Of a stretch of DNA of 64,000 nt, positions 57,791 through 64,000 are shown in pieces. Position 1 is the stretch's first letter. Each line of letters starts with the position of its first letter. Where the stretch lies: NCBI GenBank assembly GCA_964017065.1, contig OZ024789.1:216843-280842 (forward strand), in the 5' to 3' direction. The notes beneath the pieces are model-generated. The model had not been told where the DNA came from. It saw only the letters and a program-made list of their open reading frames with translations, and made no database searches. This DNA is from Haliclona indistincta. Taxonomy: Eukaryota; Porifera; Demospongiae; Haplosclerida; Chalinidae. Position numbers and translations under genes: made by a program.

Positions 57791-57895
57791 TGTTTGGGAC
57801 AATTTTACTATAATTCTAATTATACAAAAAGAAGAAATTTCAGAATCCCTCATGGTGCATGTTGTATCCACACAAATCGGGAGAAGGCGCTAACA
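57791..57895 (+). repeat. 3' LTR-like direct repeat (105 bp)
   Basis: Matches 49194-49297 with two or three differences. It lies 75 bp after the TTAA palindrome. Confidence 0.65.
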
Positions 57896-58247
57896 ATGCT
57901 CGTAAGCTATTTTACAGCGATGCTGCCTGCAGCATACAGCTGTAATAGTATATTGCCATAATGAGTGCATGGTACAGCTTATACTGTATCATTCACATGT
58001 GACATGCCTTATGCATAATCTTACTAACATTGCTGTTAAAGAAAGTGTCTCGGTGGATTACCACCATTTCACATACACAGTCAACTGCAGCTGTTATACC
58101 TCTCCGCACACCAATCACAATGCAGTATAATGCAGTGCTTTAGTTATGCAGTTAGAAGCCATTCAGTGCTGACCACAATACAACTGGGCATGTCTACAAT
58201 GTTCAATACAGACTATACAGCCCATGAATACTGAACATGAGCGAAAT
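57896..58247. other. Spacer, no gene seen
   Basis: No coding or structural signal until the 9-bp target duplication of the next element. Confidence 0.4.
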
Positions 58248-58913
58248 TAGTCTAGCGCGCTATGACCCTCTACCGCGAAAGAAAAAGGGGAGGGGCCAAG
58301 CATGGTAGAGGGTCTAGCCAAACTCGCAAGATGATTAGTTTCATTAACCGAATTTCGGGTAATGTTACTCACGGTATTATTACGTCAACATACTTACTCT
58401 GTCACAGAATAAACATGGCGGCTGTTCTTGCATAGTGTAGAAATGCTATCGACACGTTGTAACGAGCTACTACGGTACAATAACGCAATTGCACGTTCTC
58501 TCTGGGCTATCAAATCTTGCGCCTCTTCGGAAAGACGTTAGTGCAGTTCTCGGTGGAAGAGAGACTTCCTTCGAGGCTTCGACTCAGGCGTTGTATGGCA
58601 AGTCTCTAGTCTTTATGATATTACCACGGGGTGCCTAATTTACTTTGTAGGCTGTGGGAGACGAGCCTGCTGCAAACCTCTTCTGCAAATCGTCGTAGAA
58701 GCGCAGTACCTGCAGATCGCTGTCATCATTTGTCGTAGCGCGTTCACGTGACAATTGCATTTACGTCTGTTGACGTAATAATTACCGTGAATATAGTTAA
58801 CCGAAATTCGGGTAATGAACTAATTATCTTGCGAGTTTGGCTAGACCCTCTCCCGCAGTCTTGGACCCGCCCCTTTTTTCGTTTGCGGGAGAGGGTCATA
58901 GCGCGCTAGACTA
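58248..58913. mobile_element. Mutator-like MITE, 9-bp duplication
   Basis: Inverted ends of about 130 bp starting TAGTCTAGCGCGCTATGACC and perfect 9-bp duplication GAGCGAAAT (58239-58247, 58914-58922). Long terminal repeats plus a 9-bp duplication are Mutator-like hallmarks. No transposase. Confidence 0.9.
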
Positions 58914-59428
58914 GAGCGAAATAGCTTCCACTTACACAATTTCTATGGACCTGCGCTGCTATCCTGTAGTGAAATTCCAACCTATCAGCTTCTAGGTAGT
59001 CAACTGTGGATAGCTTTGCCTTTGAAGAACTCCAGATCGCCAGCAACAGCCATGATTGTGATAGTGTCTATAACATGCTTAAACAATTTCTTTAGACATG
59101 CGCTGCTATCCTGTAGTAAAATTCTAACCTATCAGCTTCTAGGCAGTTAAATGTGGATAGTTTTTTCTACGGAGAACTCTAGATCGCCATCGATCGTGAG
59201 GTAAGCAAATCACGCCATAACTCACGAACAGAGCCTTACAACCAAAATCCTTACAATTCATTTTCAACCAAATGTCGAGTTTAGCTCGTGTTGCGCTTAG
59301 TTTTCAAGAAATCCTGCCGACAGACAGACAGATACATACATACACAACATGACTACCGTAAGCCCCCTGGCTCCGCCCACCGAGGCATAACAATATTGAA
59401 AACCTCACAATTGTTGATTCTAACTCAC

Positions 59429-59521
59429 CTAGTGGACCATCATCAGGTATATCAGACAGGTCTACTACTCTGGGTCCTGGAGAATCAGAGTGAGTACTGG
59501 GAGGAGTCTGACTAACTGAAC
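59429..59521 (-). pseudogene. Orphan Death-gene linker exon
   Basis: Phase-1 linker exon like those at 31638 and 32234 (ends VDLSDIPDDGPLG) with GTGAG donor and CTCAG acceptor, but no Death exon follows downstream. Probably a duplicated fragment. Confidence 0.6.
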
Positions 59522-59547
59522 CTGAGCATACAATAACAATAATACTA

Positions 59548-59748
59548 CAGGAAACCTGGCCAATCCAAACCTCGCTAGTCCGAACCCTCCCTAGTCCGAA
59601 TGGGCAAAATCGGTTGTGAACATCATTACAGGCATTATGTACAATGAAATAATTCTGCATCATCAAATCCGAACAAATTCACTAATCTGAACAGTTTTCC
59701 TGTTTACGGGGTACCAAGGAGTTTGGATTAGCGAGGGTCTACTGTACA
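59548..59748. mobile_element. Pogo/Tigger-like MITE
   Basis: TA-flanked CAGGAAACCTGGCCAATCCA at the left and TTAGCGAGGGTCTACTG at the right, with inner CTAATC/TCCGAAC repeats typical of pogo-type ends. Confidence 0.6.
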
Positions 59749-59749
59749 A

Positions 59750-60065
59750 ACATGTTATTGTGTAATGTTTCTCACATAACCATTCAGAATCACAAGTACT
59801 TTTAACTTTCTAGAGTGAGTTTGTGCTATCATTATGTCATTTTCCATAAGTATAGCTACACTACTTGGGCCAATGACGTGTTGGACCTTTAATTACACTT
59901 ATGCGTGTACAGCCACATTGTAAAAACAAGCTAATTATGATGTCTCATTATACTCACTTCTATGCAAGATTGTTTTGTGACTGGCCTCAAACGCAGGCAT
60001 GGGTTTCTTGATATTCAGTTCAGAACACCTTGAAACACTGAATTTGTACACTCACACATGTTATT
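59750..60065. other. Spacer, no gene seen
   Basis: About 300 bp of unremarkable AT-rich DNA. Confidence 0.4.
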
Positions 60066-60069
60066 TTAA

Positions 60070-60648
60070 GGTGGCGGTGCGCCAATTTAATTAGATTCAT
60101 AACTTTACAAGTAGCTTTACTTTCCAGCAATGGTATTTTGTACAGGCGTGCTCCAGTAAGCATTTAGTTTGGCTGTCGATAAACATCGATTATAGTAAGT
60201 TTCAGTCACGAAGTGTTAGCTAACATGGAGCAGCGAGCTCGCCCAGTAAAACCGGTCTGTGGCTGCTATCTCCAGTTCGGCTTCCTTGCTCCCGAAAGAA
60301 CTTCGTTTATAGCTTTAAAATTTCCAGCGTGCACAGACGTACAGAGCGATTTTTCGATACTCCTTTGCTAACGCTGCAAAACAGCAACCCTAGACCAGAA
60401 AAAATTATTTAACAAAAAATCTAGATCGTATTACGGAAATTCGCTCTGTACATCTTTGGGCAGGATGGTGCTGCATGCTGCTGCGCTTGAAGCACGTCGA
60501 TCTATTGCTCGACAGATGAGATAGCAGCCACAGACGCTTCATGTATGATTTTCCCCATACTGCTATGTAAATCGCTTTAGTTAAAAAGTAGTTTTTAGAA
60601 AAATGCACGTTGCGGGGGTGTTGACTATTAATTACGTGCACCGCCACC
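60070..60648. mobile_element. TTAA-flanked element, GGTGGCGGTGC ends
   Basis: GGTGGCGGTGC at 60070 and GCACCGCCACC ending 60648, TTAA on both sides (60066-60069, 60649-60652), and inner inverted GTGGCTGCTATCTC. Same family as 57009-57716. Confidence 0.82.
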
Positions 60649-60775
60649 TTAAGGTGTTCCAATCTAAATATCAATAAACTCATCTCATCTCAAGCTTGCA
60701 TCTGAGGCCAGTCACAAAAGAATCTTGCATACATATGTAGCAATCAGTTATGCAAGCTTGCTGCAAGCTTGAAAC

Positions 60776-61473
60776 CTAGCTGTCATACTCACACAACTCA
60801 CTTGCTATTGATAAAGATCTTTCACTAATTTGCTCAGCAGCAACAGAGTGCTCATTCAATATCTCAGCCTCCTCTATTAGACCGGCATGTTGTAGAGCAG
60901 TGATCAGTGTTCTCCAGGTCAGTGGTCTCAGATCATGCTCCTGGTTACCTCCACTCAACCATTCAGAGAACAGGTAGTAGACTGGATCCGGATCAATTTT
61001 CAAGTTTTCTACGATGTGCTGAGGGAAGTTCAATGCTATAGCTAGCTGTGTTACACGTGGTTTGATCCGATCCATGAGTCTGAAATGAACAGTTCTTTCG
61101 TCCTCACTAGTGTAGGACATGTACTGCAGGTCCTGGAGTGTTGGCTTAGCATCTACAACGTGATGAGTCACGTGACTTCCAGTATAGCATAGCATAACAT
61201 ACCTTTATATATAGGACCAGGGTTCTGTTCCACATCACCAGCTGACAGTAGGAGGTGAGTAATGACTGCCACGAGCAGCAGAACAAGAGCGCGCCTTATG
61301 AGCAGAGAGCGACACAGAGATGAGAACAGCCCAGCACTGCCACCACCAGCTAGGAACCAGCCATGAGCCATAGACTGCTGATGATGATGGAGATTAGTGA
61401 AGAGAGAGCTGCTGGGTGGACGAGAGCAGTTGAACAGCCCTATCTTAGCACGCCATAACTCAAGAGAGATCAT
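60776..61473 (-). CDS. Death-domain protein with N-terminal 2A motif
   Basis: Two exons, 61203-61473 and 60776-61152, joined across a 50-bp phase-1 intron: 215 aa. Residues 1-58 are basic/Ser-rich. Residues 60-76 form a hydrophobic segment (RRALVLLLVAVITHLLL) followed directly by SAGDVEQNPGP (77-87), matching the 2A ribosome-skipping consensus D-V/I-E-x-N-P-G-P. Skipping would separate G86 from P87. After a linker, residues about 110-190 form a Death-like helix bundle (VTQLAIALNFPQHIVENL, YLFSEWLSG, WRTLITALQHAGLIEEAEIL). By analogy with 2A-bearing N-termini of animal NLR proteins, the N-terminal piece may act as a signal sequence that is detached or retained depending on skipping. Stop TAG 60776-60778. 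The next gene diverges at 61561. Confidence 0.85.
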
Positions 61474-61560
61474 GTTGAATCCGCCAGATCCGCCCCTTCT
61501 TTGTGAGAGATCACGTGCAATGAGCGTGTGGCTTCAGTGAGCGCGCGAAATCAAATCAAA

Positions 61561-62852
61561 ATGGAAGATGTGAGTGAGATGAGAGCTGGGTTCAAGCGGC
61601 CTATGGTGCACCATCCTGAGGCAGCAGCAGCAGCCGCTAGCAGAGTGAAGACACGATCACAGGTACTGATGGAGGAGCTAGGACTGACAGAGGAGGAGAG
61701 TGGGCGTGGTCTAGCTGACTCCAGCAGCAGCTCTGAGGAAGAAGAGAGAGGTTAGTGAGTGAGCATTATGATTACACGATCCTTTTCTGTCCTCACTCCT
61801 TATGCCTCCCTTCCTTCTCCCTCCTTCCCTCCCTCCGATCCCTCTCCCCTTCCCTCTCCTCCCCCTAGCCTCCCTCTCCTCTCTCTCTCTCTGTGCTAGT
61901 AGTTGAGTCCCAGTCAGGTGTGTCATTGTGTCAGTTAGCTACTAGTGATGATCAGAGACACCAGCTATCAATAACACTACAAGTGAGTCACATGTTGTGT
62001 CACATGATAATCACATGGTTGTGTTGTTGCTAGGAGACACGTCGTAAGCTGCGTAGTGCTCAGGCTAGTCTAGTTGAGTCAGAGCAAGAGAGAGATCGTA
62101 GAGTGAAGCTAATGAGGAAGACACACAAGACAACAATGGCTAACAAACAGCACCTGATAGAGGATCTACAGGATATCATAGAGGAGAGAGATAGGATGAT
62201 TAGACAGCTACAAGGAGACGACGAAACTGAGAGTACAGATAGAGACAATGACAAGGTCACTGAGAGAGACATACCAGTTTGTAGTGCTATTAATTTTTGT
62301 ATTTTTGTACTGTCTTCTTGCAATGCTGAAGTGGAAAGTGTAGAGTGTCACCTTCATGCACTAATGTGTTCAGTCTCTGTAGTCACTGTTGTCTTTATTC
62401 GCACGATGGAGGATGATCAGAGACTGAACACATTAGTGCATGAAGGTGACACTCTACACTTTCACTTCATCATTGCAAGAAGACAGAAGATCACTGAATA
62501 CTCCACTTGTTGTCTAAATAATGTTTGTTTTCTTTTCTCTAGTCCTCGTGTGATCTTCATCAACTTGTTAATCGTATATCATTGCTCCATAGTGAGAACA
62601 GCTCTCTCACTAACCAGTATGAGGAGACTATGGACAAGTTGCAACACACTGAGAGAGAAGGAGAGACTAGAAGATGAACTAGTCATGTATAGAGAGACAC
62701 CTCTTACTGTGAGAAGACAACACATAGCTAGCTGAGGGTCACTGGGGTCTCTCTCTCTCTCCCTCTCTCCTTCCCTCTCTCCCTCCCTCCTCCCTCTCTC
62801 TCTCTCTCTCTCTCCCTCCCTCCTCCCTCTCTCTCTCTCTCTCTCCCTTCCT

Positions 62853-62907
<55 letters not shown>

Positions 62908-63380
62908 TTTTTTTTTAATTTATACATTCTCTCTCTCTCCCTCCTTCCCTCTCTCTCTCCCTCCCTCCCCTCTCTCCCTCCCTCCCTCCCTCTCTCTAGC
63001 CTCTCCATAAGTCTCATATGGCTCATCAGTTCAACAAGCTACAGGCTAGACTAGATCAGATGGAGGAGGATCATGATGTGACAGCAACACATCTCACCAG
63101 AGACCTACAACATCAGGTACAGTGATGGCTAGCTGCCTCAATGAGTTTAGTATCACCGACATATTGTATTAGGTAGAGTCGCTATCAGGTACTGGACAAT
63201 CAATGACAAGAGAGAGAGATGAACTACTGATACACAACCAACAGATCAAGGTAACTAACACACTATGTAGTAGTAGCTGTAGCTCTCCCTCTCCCTCTCC
63301 CTCTCCCTCTCTCTCTCCCTCTCCCTCTCCCTCTCCCTCTCCCTCTCCCTCTCCCTCTCCCTCTCCCTCTCCCTCTCCCT

Positions 63381-63431
<51 letters not shown>

Positions 63432-63525
63432 AGCCATTATCATCTGAGGTGTGTCGTGTTGAGAGGGAGTTGTCTCATCAACAGGTAGCCATGAGTAGAG
63501 CTAGGACCCAGCTAGTAGAGTCAGA
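61561..63525 (+). CDS. Coiled-coil protein, 5' part of a coiled-coil/WD40 gene
   Basis: Exons 61561-61750, 61903-61982, 62034-62255, 62543-62708, 63000-63116, 63173-63250 and 63434-63525; all boundaries fit except exon 4. The N-terminus has poly-Ala and an acidic SSSSSEEEE stretch, then long heptad regions (RKLRSAQASLVESEQERDRR, EDLQDIIEERDRMIRQLQ, QFNKLQARLDQMEED). Exon 4 enters in one frame (LHQLVNRISLLHSENSSL) and leaves in another (REKERLEDELVMYRETPLT): 166 bp where 165 is needed, so there is one extra base near 62640-62690. The last exon ends in phase 2, which fits the WD40 exon at 63714. The family was not recognised. Confidence 0.7.
62310..62490. mobile_element. Hairpin MITE in coiled-coil gene intron
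   Basis: Arms of about 66 bp, nearly perfect (CTGTCTTCTTGCAATG, then AAGTGTAGAGTGTCACCTTC and CACTAATGTGTTCAGTCTCT) around a TAGTCACTG...GATGGAGGATGA loop. A shorter inverted copy is at 10983-11068. Confidence 0.85.
62741..62996. repeat. (CT)n/(CCCT)n microsatellite in intron
   Basis: Pyrimidine tract with a T12 interruption at about 62903, ending at the TAG acceptor before 63000. Confidence 0.95.
63282..63425. repeat. (CCCTCT)n microsatellite in intron
   Basis: CCCTCT hexanucleotide run followed by CT dinucleotides. Ser/Pro and Arg/Glu frames across it are artefacts. Confidence 0.95.
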
Positions 63526-63713
63526 GTGAGTGAGTCTGGTTATCATGATAACACATCTGTTAGCCCCACCCACTCTCAGCTAGCGGGTAAGATTCTCTCA
63601 GGTAAGATTGTGTCTTAATAGATCAATAAGCATTTATCTTAGACACTACCATGCTCACATGTACTACAATAAAGTCAGCTGCTAATATCTCCACCTCTAT
63701 AGCTCTCTCTCAG

Positions 63714-63850
63714 GGGACACACTGATGCTGTACTGTGCCTACAGTTTGATAAGGGGCGGTCACATGTCTGCAGTTTGATGAGTCTCGTGTCATCAGTGGG
63801 GCTCTGGACAGACTGGTCAAGCGGACAGCTGTGAGATTGTATTATAAACT
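63714..63850 (+). pseudogene. Truncated WD40 fragment
   Basis: Begins like the WD40 exon at 11760 (GGGACACACTGATGCTGTAC), then a deletion at TTTGATAA joins it to the later GGGGCGGTCACATGTCTGCA exon and loses frame. It ends at the same GGTCAAGCGGACAGCTG breakpoint as 13531-13740. Confidence 0.85.
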
Positions 63851-63929
63851 TTAACATTTTAAGTTTAACATTTTATTATTAAAAAAATATATATTATTAT
63901 GAAAAATTATTATGCTAAAAATAAGCTAG

Positions 63930-64000
63930 ACCGAGACACGGTATTTTGATCGCAGTTCTTTAGCTAGTTCACGTTCTCCAATACAGTTCAGCACATCTAT
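63930..64000 (-). pseudogene. Death-domain exon end, third Roc-COR-Death copy
   Basis: Matches the 3' end of the Death exon of copy A (13840-13910; TTTTGATCGCAGTTCTTTAGC). The gene continues past the right edge, so it cannot be judged intact or broken. Confidence 0.7.

Larger units (their letters stand above)
49194..57895 (+). mobile_element. Decayed BEL/Pao LTR retrotransposon
   Basis: Order short LTR, primer site, gag with zinc knuckles, aspartic protease, reverse transcriptase/RNase H, integrase, short LTR. A BEL/Pao element by its gag C-C-H-C pattern, YVDD polymerase and domain order. It carries nonsense and frameshift mutations in gag, between protease and RT, at the RT/integrase junction and in integrase, so it is inactive. 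Four later insertions lie within it (49744, 55006, 55478, 57009). Confidence 0.9.

Noticed and set aside
57000..57893. Two related ORFs on opposite strands
   Set aside because: They are the two arms of one palindrome, so the same sequence is read twice; no domain is recognised.
1..64000. tRNA or rRNA genes
   Set aside because: No B-box-like GGTTCGAATCC with matching cloverleaf and no rRNA-like stretch was noticed by eye; a covariance search was not possible.

Overview
Eukaryotic, animal-type genomic DNA, most consistent with a demosponge such as Amphimedon (an inference from gene style, not a database match). The genes have many very short GT-AG introns (about 45-60 bp), tightly packed conserved animal genes (snRNP F, PKA regulatory subunit II, Rap1), and lineage-expanded innate-immunity-type families (Death domains, Roc-COR GTPases, NLR remnants). 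Between them lies a dense load of non-autonomous DNA transposons, foldback elements and one BEL/Pao retrotransposon. Two 200-N assembly gaps are present (11069-11268, 56126-56325).

Layout. 1-12.6 kb is gene-rich: an unrecognised coiled-coil gene (+), SNRPF (-), a secreted EGF-like gene (+), a 116-bp satellite, PRKAR2 (-) with three perfect cAMP-response elements just upstream of its start, the 3' exons of RAP1 (-), and the 3' part of a WD40 gene (+). 12.7-21.6 kb is an immune-type cluster on the minus strand: an NLR remnant, a duplicated WD40 fragment, a frame-broken Roc-COR-Death pseudogene, and an intact Roc-COR exon followed by an intact subtilisin-like protease exon. The last two are joined in compatible phase across an intron that carries a 1.25-kb foldback transposon. 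22-26.4 kb holds a TTAA-flanked element, a chromo-barrel-like gene (+) and a convergent DDE-transposase-like gene with a zinc knuckle (-).

27-48.9 kb is mostly repeats. It contains a family of foldback elements with 33-bp sub-repeats, a roughly 500-bp tandem array whose units start with a GCGCATGCGC palindrome, several transposons nested in that array, and scattered Death-domain exons. 49.2-57.9 kb is a decayed BEL/Pao retrotransposon carrying four younger nested insertions. 58-64 kb has a Mutator-like MITE with a 9-bp target duplication, Death-gene exons, a TTAA element, a two-exon Death-domain gene whose N-terminus carries a 2A-type ribosome-skipping motif after a hydrophobic segment, and a coiled-coil gene running into a truncated WD40 copy. 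A third copy of the Roc-COR-Death family enters at the right edge.

How the parts relate. The Death, linker, Roc-COR and protease exons all begin (and where visible end) in phase 1, so they can be recombined without breaking frame. The window looks like a place where GTPase, Death and protease modules are being duplicated and shuffled amid transposon insertions.
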